64,000 nucleotides of DNA from NCBI RefSeq assembly GCF_023015625.1, contig NZ_JALKAH010000002.1:310001-374000 (forward strand). The letters are read 5' to 3'. Source of the stretch: Yoonia sp. F2084L (GTDB lineage Bacteria; Pseudomonadota; Alphaproteobacteria; Rhodobacterales; Rhodobacteraceae). The position numbers were made by a program, and so were the translations under genes. The first letter of the stretch is position 1; each line of letters opens with the position of its first letter. Positions 56,164 to 64,000 of this stretch are shown in pieces. The notes under the pieces are model-generated. The model worked only from the letters and a program-made list of their open reading frames with translations. It had not been told where the DNA came from and did no database searches.

Positions 56164-57128
56164 TGACCCCCGCTGAAATGGAAAGCCGCATCGTCCGCTA
56201 TGGCGAGCTGCAACCCTGCAAAACTGCCTTCATCGACGCCCACACGCCCGGCTCTGATCAAAAAGAGAATTTTACGATCATCGGTGGCGGCGTGTCCGAG
56301 AGCCCCGACCAACACGTCCACATCAACATCCCGCATCGGTTCAACATCGGTGCCGCCGGGCAGCCGCCGCGCGTGCGCAATTCCTTGCATGATCACCACA
56401 CGGCAGAGGTGTTCTTTGTCCTGAAAGGCAAATGGCGGTTCTTTTGGGGACGTTGGGGTGACGCGGGTGAGGTCGTGCTGGAAGAGGGCGACATCTTCAA
56501 CATCCCCACCGGCATCTTCCGTGGGTTTGAGAATATCGGGACCGACTACGGGATGATCATGGCCGTCCTTGGCGGCGACGACGCAGGCGGCGGTGTCATG
56601 TGGGCGCCGCAGGTGATTGAAGACGCGGCAGATCACGGGCTGATCTTGGGCGAGAACGGCAAACTCTACGACACCAAGCGCGGGCAGAAACTGCCGGAAG
56701 GGACTGGCCCCATGCCCCTGATGTCGGACGAAGAACTCGCCAAGCGGCCAGAGCCGACAACGGCAGAAGTGCTGCCCAACCACGTTGCCCGCTACTGGGA
56801 CCTCTATGCGCTGGCCGACAAGAAACCCGCCAAGGTCATCGGCGAACATGGCATCCTGCGTGACAAACCGGGGTTCGAGATTGATTTCATCACGCGCGGT
56901 TCCGCGAGTGAGGCGAAACACAGCCACCCATACCCATCCGTTCTGATGCCCATGCGCGGGCATTGGCGGGTCACATGGGACGGCGGCATAGCGACGCTGG
57001 CACCGGGTGACACGATGTCCGTGCCGGAAAACTTGCCGCATAGCGCGGTGCCTTCGATGACGGGAGAGGCCAGCCTCTACCACATCGTCGCGACGGGCGA
57101 TTCGGCGGGGGCCACGTGGAAAGGTTAA
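56160..57128 (+). CDS. Bicupin domain protein
   Basis: A 322-residue protein with two cupin barrels. Cupin 1 (about residues 70-145) has HDHHTAEVFFVLKGKWRFFW and GDIFNIPTGIFRGFENIG, giving several His and a Glu for metal. Cupin 2 (about 235-310) has KHSHPYPSVLMPMRGHWRVT and APGDTMSVPENLPHSAV. Bicupins include gentisate-type dioxygenases, isomerases and decarboxylases; the residues fit a metal enzyme but no reaction can be assigned. Start is the ATG at 56160 or 56163, overlapping the ridA stop. It ends the tightly coupled plus-arm gene run. Confidence 0.87.
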   Translation: MMTPAEMESRIVRYGELQPCKTAFIDAHTPGSDQKENFTIIGGGVSESPDQHVHINIPHRFNIGAAGQPPRVRNSLHDHHTAEVFFVLKGKWRFFWGRWGDAGEVVLEEGDIFNIPTGIFRGFENIGTDYGMIMAVLGGDDAGGGVMWAPQVIEDAADHGLILGENGKLYDTKRGQKLPEGTGPMPLMSDEELAKRPEPTTAEVLPNHVARYWDLYALADKKPAKVIGEHGILRDKPGFEIDFITRGSASEAKHSHPYPSVLMPMRGHWRVTWDGGIATLAPGDTMSVPENLPHSAVPSMTGEASLYHIVATGDSAGATWKG

Positions 57129-57146
57129 CGGCCTGCGCGATGACAG

Positions 57147-57179
57147 CTGTACGTACAGCGTGTGTACAGGTTCTGTACG
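57147..57179 (+). promoter_or_regulatory. TGTAC-rich palindromic site upstream of MetE-like gene
   Basis: A 14-bp perfect palindrome GCTGTACGTACAGC (57147-57160), followed by two more TGTAC boxes at 57164-57168 and 57175-57179. It lies in the 77-base gap before the MetE-like gene, 27-59 bases from its start, and looks like an operator for an unknown regulator. Confidence 0.55.
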
Positions 57180-57205
57180 CGAAACATACTTAAGAGGATG
57201 ATGAA

Positions 57206-58330
57206 ATGTCGAAAGTCTTAACCACCCACGTGGGCTCTTTGCCCCGCACCCAGGAAGTCGTCGATTTCATCTTCGCGCGCGAGCATGGCAATGAATACGA
57301 TGCGGATGCTTTTGATGCGGCCATGACATCGGCAGTCTCAGAAACCGTGCGAAAACAGGTGGATGCAGGCATTGATATCGTCAGCGATGGCGAGACGTCC
57401 AAGATCAGCTATGCCACCTACGTCAAAGACCGCTACACCGGTTTCGATGGCGACAGCCCGCGCAACGCGCCTGCCGACCTCAAGCAATTCCCCAGCTTTC
57501 TCAAACGCTTAGCCGACGACGGCGGCACCCCGCAGTACGCAAGGCCCATGTGCGTGGGCGAGGTGAAATCAAAAGGGCAGGGTGAATTGGAAAAGGACAT
57601 CGCGAACCTTAAGGCGGCGATGGCGGAACATGGGGCAGAGCGCGGCTTTATGAACGCCGCATCCCCTGGTGTTATCTCATTGTTTTTGCAGAATGATTAC
57701 TACAAATCACGCGAGGCTTATCTGGCTGCACTGGCTGATGCGATGAAGAAAGAATACGAAACCATCGTGGCCTCTGGCCTCGACCTACAACTCGATTGCC
57801 CCGACCTCGCGTTGTCGCGTCATATGTTGTTTAACGATTTATCGGATGATGAATTTCTCAAGATCGCGGCAAGCCATGTCGAAGCGCTGAACCACGCGCT
57901 GTCCGATATGCCTGCCGAAAAGGTACGGGTGCATATCTGCTGGGGCAACTACGAAGGGCCGCATGTCTGCGACATTCCGATGTCAAAGATGTTCGACACG
58001 CTGATGTCGACGAAATCGCAGTACGTGCTGTTTGAAACCTCCAATCCGCGTCATGGCCATGAATGGTCCGTCTTCCGTGATCGCGCAAAGGATATCCCTG
58101 ATAACAAAGTGTTAGTGCCGGGTGTCGTTGATACGACAACCAACTTCGTGGAACATCCCGAGCTTGTCGCCGAACGCGTCAGTCGTTTCGTGAACATCGT
58201 TGGTGCAGACCGCGTGATCGCTGGATCAGATTGCGGATTTGGGACATTCGCAGGCTTTGGCGCTGTCGATCCCGAAATCGCCTATGCAAAGCTGGGCGCG
58301 CTGTCCGAAGGGGCAGCTCTGGCCAGCTAA
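57206..58330 (+). CDS. Cobalamin-independent methionine synthase II family methyltransferase
   Basis: A 374-residue protein resembling only the C-terminal catalytic half of MetE. It opens with LTTHVGSLPRTQEVVDFIF; the zinc site of the family is intact as His243 and Cys245 (VHICWGNYEG), Glu277 (LFETSNPRHGHEW) and Cys343 (GSDCGFGTF). Short MetE-like proteins transfer methyl groups from donors other than folylpolyglutamate or act on other thiols. It lies after the TGTAC palindrome and 60 bases before the flavoprotein gene. AAGAGGATGATGAA holds the ribosome-binding site. Substrate not known. Confidence 0.9.
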   Translation: MSKVLTTHVGSLPRTQEVVDFIFAREHGNEYDADAFDAAMTSAVSETVRKQVDAGIDIVSDGETSKISYATYVKDRYTGFDGDSPRNAPADLKQFPSFLKRLADDGGTPQYARPMCVGEVKSKGQGELEKDIANLKAAMAEHGAERGFMNAASPGVISLFLQNDYYKSREAYLAALADAMKKEYETIVASGLDLQLDCPDLALSRHMLFNDLSDDEFLKIAASHVEALNHALSDMPAEKVRVHICWGNYEGPHVCDIPMSKMFDTLMSTKSQYVLFETSNPRHGHEWSVFRDRAKDIPDNKVLVPGVVDTTTNFVEHPELVAERVSRFVNIVGADRVIAGSDCGFGTFAGFGAVDPEIAYAKLGALSEGAALAS

Positions 58331-58390
58331 ACGGGTTGGACGCGCGGCGTTTTTGGACCATGTAGCGTGTTAACCTGAAGGGGAATTCAC

Positions 58391-59806
58391 ATGCTTAACC
58401 CGGTCACGCCCGAATTTGAAAGTAAGCTGCGTGGCTTGCTACCTGCTGCGGCCTTTAAAGAGGACAGTGCGCCCTATCTGTCGGAACCACGCGGGCGCTG
58501 GGCAGGACAAGGCTTTGTGGTCGCACCGGGGTCAACGGATGAGGTCGCATCTGTGGTTCGCACCTGCGCCGATGCGCAAGTGCCGATTGTGCCTTACAGC
58601 GGCGGAACCGGTCTCGTTGGTGGGCAATTAGCCGGCGACGGGCCGATCCCGGTTGTACTTTCTCTGGAGCGTATGAACCGCATCCGCGATATCTATCCGT
58701 CTGAGAATGTGCTGGTTTGTGACGCGGGCGTGATCCTCGCCGATGTACACAAAGCGGCCGAAGATGCGGGGCGCTTGTTCCCGCTTTCGCTGGCTTCCGA
58801 AGGGTCAGCGCGTATCGGTGGATTACTGTCAACGAACGCAGGTGGCGTGAATGTGCTGCGCTATGGCAATGCGCGCGCGCAATGTCTGGGGCTAGAGGTG
58901 GTGCGCCCGGATGGCACGATCTGGCATGGGCTGACGCGGCTGCGCAAAGACAACACCGGGTATGACCTGCGCAACCTGATGATCGGTGCCGAAGGAACGC
59001 TGGGCATTATCACGGCTGCTGCTTTGAAACTCGCCCCAAGGCCTGTTGGCGTTGGTGCTGCGATGATGGCGGTGGCCTCGCCTGCGGCAGCGCTGGACCT
59101 GCTTGCCATGGCTGGTGACCAGATCGGCGAAGGGGTATCAGCTTTTGAAATCATGCATCGTGCAGGCTTTGATTTTCTGGATGAGGTCGGGCCAGACTAC
59201 AAACAACCCTTTGATGAGGTCCCCGAATGGACCGTGCTGATTGACGTTGGGCTGCCTGCCGGGTTGCACCCGGAAGAGGCATTGGAAGGGCTTTTTTCCA
59301 GCGCGTTTGAAGCAGGGTTGGTGACTGATGGCGCGGTTGCCCAGAACGTCGCACAGCGCGACGCATTCTGGCATATTCGCGAAAGTATACCGGAGGCGAA
59401 CCGGCGCATTGGGTCGGTCAGTTCGCATGATATCTCGCTCCCGCTCAGCGCCATCCCTGCATTTATTGAACGGGGCAAGCAGGCACTCGCTGAGGTGGGC
59501 GCGTTTCGGATCAATTGCTTTGGGCATCTGGGCGACGGAAACCTGCATTACAATGTTTTCCCGATGCCGGGGAAAAACCGCGCGGCCTATGAGGCGGAGC
59601 GGCCAGAGGTAAAGCGTGTTGTGCATGATCTGGTGCACGCGATGGACGGTTCTGTGAGCGCAGAACACGGGATCGGTCGGTTGAAGATCAAAGACCTTGA
59701 GACCTATGGCGACCCGGCCAAACTGGCGATGCTGCGGGCGATCAAGGATGCGCTTGATCCTTTGGGGATCATGAACCCCGGTGCTGTTTTGCGTGAAACA
59801 GGATAG
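58391..59806 (+). CDS. FAD-binding 2-hydroxyacid dehydrogenase (GlcD/D-lactate dehydrogenase-like)
   Basis: A 471-residue FAD_binding_4 / FAD-oxidase_C flavoprotein. The FAD domain has VPYSGGTGLVGGQLAGDG, LSTNAGGVNVLRYGNAR and GAEGTLGIITAAALKL; the C-terminal domain has FGHLGDGNLHYNVFPMP and AEHGIGRLKIKDLE with metal and substrate His residues. Family members oxidise D-lactate, glycolate or D-2-hydroxyglutarate. AAGGGGAATTCAC precedes the ATG. Possibly the last step of the neighbouring catabolic cluster; it ends before an inverted terminator pair. Confidence 0.92.
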   Translation: MLNPVTPEFESKLRGLLPAAAFKEDSAPYLSEPRGRWAGQGFVVAPGSTDEVASVVRTCADAQVPIVPYSGGTGLVGGQLAGDGPIPVVLSLERMNRIRDIYPSENVLVCDAGVILADVHKAAEDAGRLFPLSLASEGSARIGGLLSTNAGGVNVLRYGNARAQCLGLEVVRPDGTIWHGLTRLRKDNTGYDLRNLMIGAEGTLGIITAAALKLAPRPVGVGAAMMAVASPAAALDLLAMAGDQIGEGVSAFEIMHRAGFDFLDEVGPDYKQPFDEVPEWTVLIDVGLPAGLHPEEALEGLFSSAFEAGLVTDGAVAQNVAQRDAFWHIRESIPEANRRIGSVSSHDISLPLSAIPAFIERGKQALAEVGAFRINCFGHLGDGNLHYNVFPMPGKNRAAYEAERPEVKRVVHDLVHAMDGSVSAEHGIGRLKIKDLETYGDPAKLAMLRAIKDALDPLGIMNPGAVLRETG

Positions 59807-59828
59807 TGGTACATGTGGCGACGTCGGA

Positions 59829-59860
59829 GCCTCCGGCGGAAGTTTTTGGGGAAAAAGAAG
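59829..59860 (+). repeat. CTCCGGCGG dispersed element, plus orientation
   Basis: GCCTCCGGCGG followed by AAGTTTTTGGGG and A5GAAG, 22 bases after the flavoprotein stop. It is followed by a near-identical inverted copy at 59998-60029 (29 of 30 bases the same). Likely acts as transcription terminator for the plus-strand gene. Confidence 0.65.
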
Positions 59861-59997
59861 TTGTTAACTCTCTTGTGTCAAACACACCAAGCACGGTGGA
59901 CTGAAGAGTTATGCCGTGTGGAATGAGAAGTCGCCCGGCCCCGGACCCAAAAGGTCAATCTGTAGCGGATAACGGCGGTCGGGCGCGTTCTTTTCTA

Positions 59998-60029
59998 CTT
60001 CTTTTTCCCCAAAAACTTCCCCCGGAGGG
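59998..60029 (-). repeat. CTCCGGCGG dispersed element, minus orientation
   Basis: Inverted copy of the element at 59829-59860 with one base changed (CTCCGGGGG). It ends two bases before the apt stop codon, so it is positioned as the terminator of the minus-strand mtnP-apt unit. Confidence 0.65.
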
Positions 60030-60030
60030 A

Positions 60031-60561
60031 TCAATCGCCGGCAAAGCTGCACAGCGTATGCACATCCATACCCAAGGTTTCCAGTTTCTTGCGCCCACCA
60101 ATATCCGGCAGGTCGATGACGAAGGCGCAGCCGATCACCTCGGCTCCCATACGTTCGATCAGTTTGATCCCGGCCTCGGCGGTGCCGCCGGTGGCAAGCA
60201 GATCATCCACCAGCAAAACCTTCTCGCCCGGTTGCAGGGCGTCGTCATGCACCTCCATCGTGGCTGTGCCGTATTCCAGCGTGTAGTCCTGCTCAATCGT
60301 CTTGCCGGGTAGTTTGCCCTTTTTGCGGATCGGCACAAAGCCCAGCGAAAGCTGGTGCGCGATGGCTCCGCCAAGGATAAACCCGCGCGCCTCAAGCCCG
60401 ACAACCTTGTCGATGGGTTGCCCTGCATAGGGGTGCAGCAATTGGTCGATGGCAATGCGGAACCCCCGCGGGTCGCCGAAAAGCGTGGTCACATCGCGGA
60501 ACATGATCCCTTCATGCGGGAAATCGGGGATCGTGCGGATGTAGTCTTGGACGGTTTTCAT
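60031..60561 (-). CDS. apt: Adenine phosphoribosyltransferase
   Basis: Salvages adenine to AMP with PRPP; 176 residues. The PRPP loop [37 protein letters not shown] and [20 protein letters not shown] are diagnostic. It begins 13 bases after mtnP, whose reaction releases adenine, so the two form a salvage operon. Confidence 0.96.
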   Translation of the reverse strand: MKTVQDYIRTIPDFPHEGIMFRDVTTLFGDPRGFRIAIDQLLHPYAGQPIDKVVGLEARGFILGGAIAHQLSLGFVPIRKKGKLPGKTIEQDYTLEYGTATMEVHDDALQPGEKVLLVDDLLATGGTAEAGIKLIERMGAEVIGCAFVIDLPDIGGRKKLETLGMDVHTLCSFAGD

Positions 60562-60574
60562 GGATCAAGCTTTC

Positions 60575-61441
60575 TTAAAGGACACGGCCAGCGATGGCGT
60601 CGAGTTTGGCAACCAATGCAGGGTCGCGTTTGTCGGGGGCGGTCATCACAGCGTATTCCAGCGCGCGGTCACAGCCATGCGGGCAGGGCGCGCGGTCCGG
60701 GCCCAGTAAGGCGGGCAGGCGGCTGATAAGATCTTGTGCCTTGGTGCCATTGCCTTGCAGCGTTTTGATCACGTCGCTGACGTCAACCGCCCCGTGGTCG
60801 GGATGCCAGCTGTCATAATCCGTGACCATCGCCACGGAGGCATAGCAAATCTCGGCTTCGCGGGCGAGTTTGGCCTCGGGCATGTTTGTCATCCCGATCA
60901 CATCGCAACCCCAGTCGCGGTAGAGTTTGCTTTCGGCCATGGAAGAGAATTGCGGACCTTCCATCGCGAGGTAAGTTCCGCCGTGATGAATGTTGATCCC
61001 AGCGTCGCGACCTGCGGTTTCGCAGGCGTCAGACAGGCGTGCGCAGGTCGGGTGCGCAACGCTGACATGCGCGACACAGCCGGTGCCGAAGAAGGACTTT
61101 TCACGCGCGAAGGTGCGGTCAATGAATTGATCGACAATGACAAAATCACCGGGCGCCATCTCTTCGCGGAATGATCCGCAGGCGCTGACGCTGATGATAT
61201 CGGTGACACCCAACCGTTTCAGCGCGTCGATATTCGCACGGTAGGGGACGGTCGTGGGTGAATGCACATGCCCACGCCCATGGCGTGGCAAAAAGGCCAT
61301 ATCAACGCCGTCCAGCCGCCCGGTTAAAATGGCGTCTGACGGTGTACCCCAAGGGCTCTTGGCCGCAATCCAAGCGGCATCCTCCAGCCCGTCCATGTTG
61401 TAGATGCCAGAGCCGCCAATAATCCCGATTTTCGTCTGCAT
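60575..61441 (-). CDS. mtnP: S-methyl-5'-thioadenosine phosphorylase
   Basis: Cleaves methylthioadenosine to adenine and methylthioribose-1-phosphate; 288 residues from ATG 61441 (MQTKIGIIGGSGIYNMDGLE). Further signatures: FLPRHGRGHVHSPTTVPYRA, VSACGSFREEMAPGDFVIVD, GTYLAMEGPQFSSMAESKLY and MTNMPEAKLAREAEICYASV then TDYDSWH. A longer upstream reading has no homology. It leads the mtnP-apt unit and is divergent from the SulP gene across a 172-base gap with no evident operator. Confidence 0.95.
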   Translation of the reverse strand: MQTKIGIIGGSGIYNMDGLEDAAWIAAKSPWGTPSDAILTGRLDGVDMAFLPRHGRGHVHSPTTVPYRANIDALKRLGVTDIISVSACGSFREEMAPGDFVIVDQFIDRTFAREKSFFGTGCVAHVSVAHPTCARLSDACETAGRDAGINIHHGGTYLAMEGPQFSSMAESKLYRDWGCDVIGMTNMPEAKLAREAEICYASVAMVTDYDSWHPDHGAVDVSDVIKTLQGNGTKAQDLISRLPALLGPDRAPCPHGCDRALEYAVMTAPDKRDPALVAKLDAIAGRVL

Positions 61442-61613
61442 GATCCGCCTTGTCGTAATCCCCGCCCGCACATTGAAACGGAATGCCATAGAATGGAACC
61501 CTTGCATGCAGTGCCAAAGACGCAACATCGCAAATTCACGCGGCGTCGAGGGGTGACAAGGCAAGCTTGCTCCTTTAGGGGGCAATGAAATTCCCCTTTC
61601 GACAGGATCTTTT

Positions 61614-63236
61614 ATGGCCCGCGCCCTTTTAGCGAGTTTCGCTGACAGCCTTTCGCTTCGCGACCCCGATGCCCCGCTGACCCCAGGCCAGTTCCGGGTT
61701 GAGATTTTATCAGGTCTGACCGTGGCCCTGGCTTTGGTTCCTGAGGCGGTGGCCTTCGCTTTCGTGGCTGGCGTGGAACCTCTGGTTGGGCTCTATGCGG
61801 CCTTTATCGTCGGTCTGATCACGGCTGTCTTTGGTGGCCGTCCGGGGATGATTTCGGGGGCCACTGGCGCTTTGGCCGTTGTGATGGTCAGCCTTGTTGC
61901 AGTGCATGGGGTGGAATATCTGTTCGCGACCGTGGTTCTGATGGGTCTCATCCAGATTTTCGTGGGCATCATGCGCTGGGGTAAGTTCATTCGCCTTGTG
62001 CCGCACCCGGTGATGCTTGGCTTTGTGAACGGTCTGGCGATTGTGATCTTCCTTGCCCAATTGGGCCAGTTTCAGGTGCCGGGTTCTGCTGAAAGTGCAG
62101 GTCACGGCATGGCGAATGGTGAATGGCTGTCAGGTGCGCCCATGTATTTAATGCTGGGCCTTGTGGCGCTGACCATGGCGATCATCTGGGTCATGCCCAA
62201 GATCACCAACGCTATTCCCGCACCTTTGGCTGGCATCGGCATTGTGGCCGCACTTGTCATTGGGTTTGGCCTTGATGTGCCACTTGTTGGCGATCTGGCC
62301 AGCATCGAAGGCGGGTTGCCACCGTTCCATGTTCCGATGGTCCCGCTGAATTGGGAAACATTTGAGATCATCTTGCCCTATGCGCTGATCCTTGCCGCAA
62401 TTGGCCTGATCGAAAGCTTGCTGACATTGAACCTTGTGGGTGAAATGACAGGCAAGCGTGGTGGCGCGAGCCAGGAATGTCTGGCTCAGGGGGCCGCCAA
62501 TACTGTGACCGGGTTCTTTGGTGGTATGGGCGGATGCGCGATGATTGGTCAGTCCATGATCAACGTGAAATCAGGTGGCCGGACACGGGTGGCGGGGATC
62601 GCTGCGGCGCTGTTCCTGCTGGCTTTCATCCTTTTTGCAAGCGGCCTGATTGAGCAGATTCCGCTGGCCGCACTGGTCGGTGTGATGTTCATGGTCGTGA
62701 TAGGGACGTTTGCTTGGAACTCCTTGCGTATCCTGCGCAAGGTGCCGCGCACGGATGCGTTTGTGACGATCCTTGTGACCATCGTGACCGTGGCGACCGA
62801 TCTGGCGACTGCAGTAGTTGTTGGCGTGATCGTCTCGGCTCTGGCTTATGCCTGGAGCAATGCCACACGCATTCACGCCATCAAACGCGAAAGCCGGACC
62901 GAAGCGGGCGCGCAGGTTTATGAAATCCAGGGTCCACTGTTCTTTGGCTCCGCTGATGGTTTCATGGAAATCTTTGATATCGCCTCTGACCCGGATGTCG
63001 TGATCGTCGACTTTGCCAACAGCCGTGTTGCTGACCAGTCCGCGTTGCAGGCGATTGAGGCACTGGCACAGAGATACATTGATGCGGGCAAGCAGATACA
63101 GCTGCGCCACCTCAGCCGGGACTGTCATCAGTTGCTGTCAAAAGCGGGTCATTTGATGGTCGATAGCGATGACGACCCTGACTATGCATTGGCGGTGGAT
63201 TACAGCGTCAAGACGGGCATCATCGGCGGGCACTGA
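61614..63236 (+). CDS. SulP family inorganic anion transporter
   Basis: Membrane transporter of 540 residues with ten or more hydrophobic segments and a C-terminal STAS domain (about residues 435-525: VYEIQGPLFFGSADGFMEIF, VVIVDFANSRVADQSALQAI). The core has LTVALALVPEAVAFAFVAGV, GMISGATGALAVVMVSL and GFFGGMGGCAMIGQSMINVK. SulP proteins move sulfate, bicarbonate or dicarboxylates; specificity is not decided. CAGGATC precedes the ATG. Confidence 0.93.
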   Translation: MARALLASFADSLSLRDPDAPLTPGQFRVEILSGLTVALALVPEAVAFAFVAGVEPLVGLYAAFIVGLITAVFGGRPGMISGATGALAVVMVSLVAVHGVEYLFATVVLMGLIQIFVGIMRWGKFIRLVPHPVMLGFVNGLAIVIFLAQLGQFQVPGSAESAGHGMANGEWLSGAPMYLMLGLVALTMAIIWVMPKITNAIPAPLAGIGIVAALVIGFGLDVPLVGDLASIEGGLPPFHVPMVPLNWETFEIILPYALILAAIGLIESLLTLNLVGEMTGKRGGASQECLAQGAANTVTGFFGGMGGCAMIGQSMINVKSGGRTRVAGIAAALFLLAFILFASGLIEQIPLAALVGVMFMVVIGTFAWNSLRILRKVPRTDAFVTILVTIVTVATDLATAVVVGVIVSALAYAWSNATRIHAIKRESRTEAGAQVYEIQGPLFFGSADGFMEIFDIASDPDVVIVDFANSRVADQSALQAIEALAQRYIDAGKQIQLRHLSRDCHQLLSKAGHLMVDSDDDPDYALAVDYSVKTGIIGGH

Positions 63237-63332
63237 TTTGTTCTGAGATGGGCTTGAAACTGGCCGCGCGCGCGATCATTTGCCTGCAAACGGGTAGGGG
63301 TTACTTGCCCGTGTCGGCATAGGAGTCCGCGC

Positions 63333-64000
63333 ATGCCTTTCGATATCGGTCTTGTTCTTGGGGGCCTTGTCGCCCTGCTGGTCGGGGGCGAAGCCCTTGT
63401 GCGCGGCGCGGTCATCATTGCGCGCTGGATAGGATTGTCCCCGCTTGTGATCGGGCTGACGCTGGTAGGTTTTGGTACTTCCACGCCGGAACTGATGACA
63501 AGTCTAATTGCCGCCTTTGACGGATTGCCCGGTATTGCGCTGGGCAACGTGATCGGAAGCAACATTGCGAATATCCTGCTGATCCTTGGCCTGTCGGCGG
63601 TGATTGCACCGGTTGCCGCAGGCGCGTTCTTTGGCCGCGATGGCTGGGTGATGTTGGCCGCCACGGGTCTTTGCGTGGTATTGATGCTCTCGGGAGTGAT
63701 CGGGCTGGTTGGTGGATTGATCTGTGTGGTCGGTCTTGCGGTCTATTTGCTGGTGACACTGCGCGCAGGCGCCGCTGATCCGCTTGACCTTTCCCCCGCA
63801 GTAGCCCCGGCCTGGCAGGGCGCCTTGTTCTTTGTCGCCGGGCTAGTCGGGATTGTGTTGGGTGCAGGATGGCTGGTTGATGGGGCCAGCGCCATCGCGC
63901 GCAGCTTTGCTGTCTCTGACGCGGTGATCGGGCTGACGATCGTCGCAGTGGGAACGTCTTTGCCAGAGCTGGCGACGTCAGTTATTGCGGCGCGCCGTGG
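63333..64000 (+). CDS. CaCA family calcium/sodium-type antiporter, 3' end outside window
   Basis: The frame opens at ATG 63333 with AGGAG (63321-63325) upstream and stays open to the window end (222 codons). The first alpha repeat reads GLTLVGFGTSTPELMTSLIA followed by GNVIGSNIANILLILGL; the second begins at the very end as GLTIVAVGTSLPELATSVIA. These are the hallmark repeats of YrbG-type Ca2+/H+ or Na+/Ca2+ exchangers. Roughly 100 residues are missing. Confidence 0.92.
   Translation, partial: MPFDIGLVLGGLVALLVGGEALVRGAVIIARWIGLSPLVIGLTLVGFGTSTPELMTSLIAAFDGLPGIALGNVIGSNIANILLILGLSAVIAPVAAGAFFGRDGWVMLAATGLCVVLMLSGVIGLVGGLICVVGLAVYLLVTLRAGAADPLDLSPAVAPAWQGALFFVAGLVGIVLGAGWLVDGASAIARSFAVSDAVIGLTIVAVGTSLPELATSVIAARR

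Noticed and set aside
59861-59997. Candidate small RNA gene between the inverted elements
   Set aside because: Short complementary segments exist but no promoter or conserved fold can be shown; left as a remark in the finding on the inverted pair.

Overview
The window reads as chromosomal DNA of an alphaproteobacterium of the order Rhodobacterales, most likely the marine Roseobacter group. This rests on gene content and order (tolB-pal-cpoB-tilS-ftsH; ctaC-ctaB-small protein-ctaG-ctaE-surf1-thrC-M16 peptidase; a Tad locus with Asp-type Flp pilins), on moderate-to-high GC, and on short intergenic palindromes that I recall as widespread in this group. No rRNA, tRNA, insertion sequence, prophage or CRISPR array was recognised. 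Both window ends cut genes: tolB at the left and a CaCA-family antiporter at the right.

Layout. (1) 1-9.3 kb, plus strand: Tol-Pal envelope genes, tilS, ftsH, a MOSC-domain protein, then fhs and folD of folate one-carbon metabolism. (2) 9.3-13.2 kb, minus: PdeM-type phosphoesterase with an Lhr-like helicase, and a 3-hydroxyisobutyrate-dehydrogenase-like oxidoreductase. (3) 13.3-26.0 kb, minus: an AAA ATPase and a Tad/Flp pilus locus (prepilin peptidase, two TPR lipoproteins, TadC, TadB, CpaF, CpaE/TadZ, OmpA-like lipoprotein, secretin CpaC, CpaB, two Flp pilins), with a lytic transglycosylase divergent from the pilin. (4) 27.1-35.1 kb, minus: small acetyltransferase, scoA/scoB, a methyltransferase, topA, dprA, tldD. 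(5) 35.2-42.7 kb, plus: cytochrome c oxidase subunits and assembly factors, thrC, an M16 peptidase and a RimJ-like acetyltransferase, met tail to tail by a Hint-domain protein. (6) 43.9-59.8 kb: an accessory catabolic cluster. (7) 60.0-64.0 kb: apt and mtnP (purine and methylthioadenosine salvage), a SulP transporter and a partial Ca/Na-type exchanger.

The most interesting part is region 6. A type I carbohydrate-type ABC importer is split over two divergent operons. The minus arm has the binding protein, two permeases and an NTF2/SnoaL-like protein. The plus arm has the ATPase, two NTF2-like proteins, a histidinol-dehydrogenase-family enzyme, a protein of unknown function, an SDR, a LacI regulator, another NTF2-like protein, a RidA protein and a bicupin, followed by a MetE-like methyltransferase and a GlcD-like flavoprotein. 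The divergent gap carries two perfect, oppositely oriented copies of a 16-bp LacI-type operator whose centres are exactly 125 bp apart. Four NTF2-like proteins, three of which look like tandem fusions, in one locus is unusual. I do not recognise the pathway. The gene set fits uptake of a sugar-like or polyol-like compound followed by alcohol and 2-hydroxyacid oxidation, with possible imine and methyl-group steps, but the substrate is inference.
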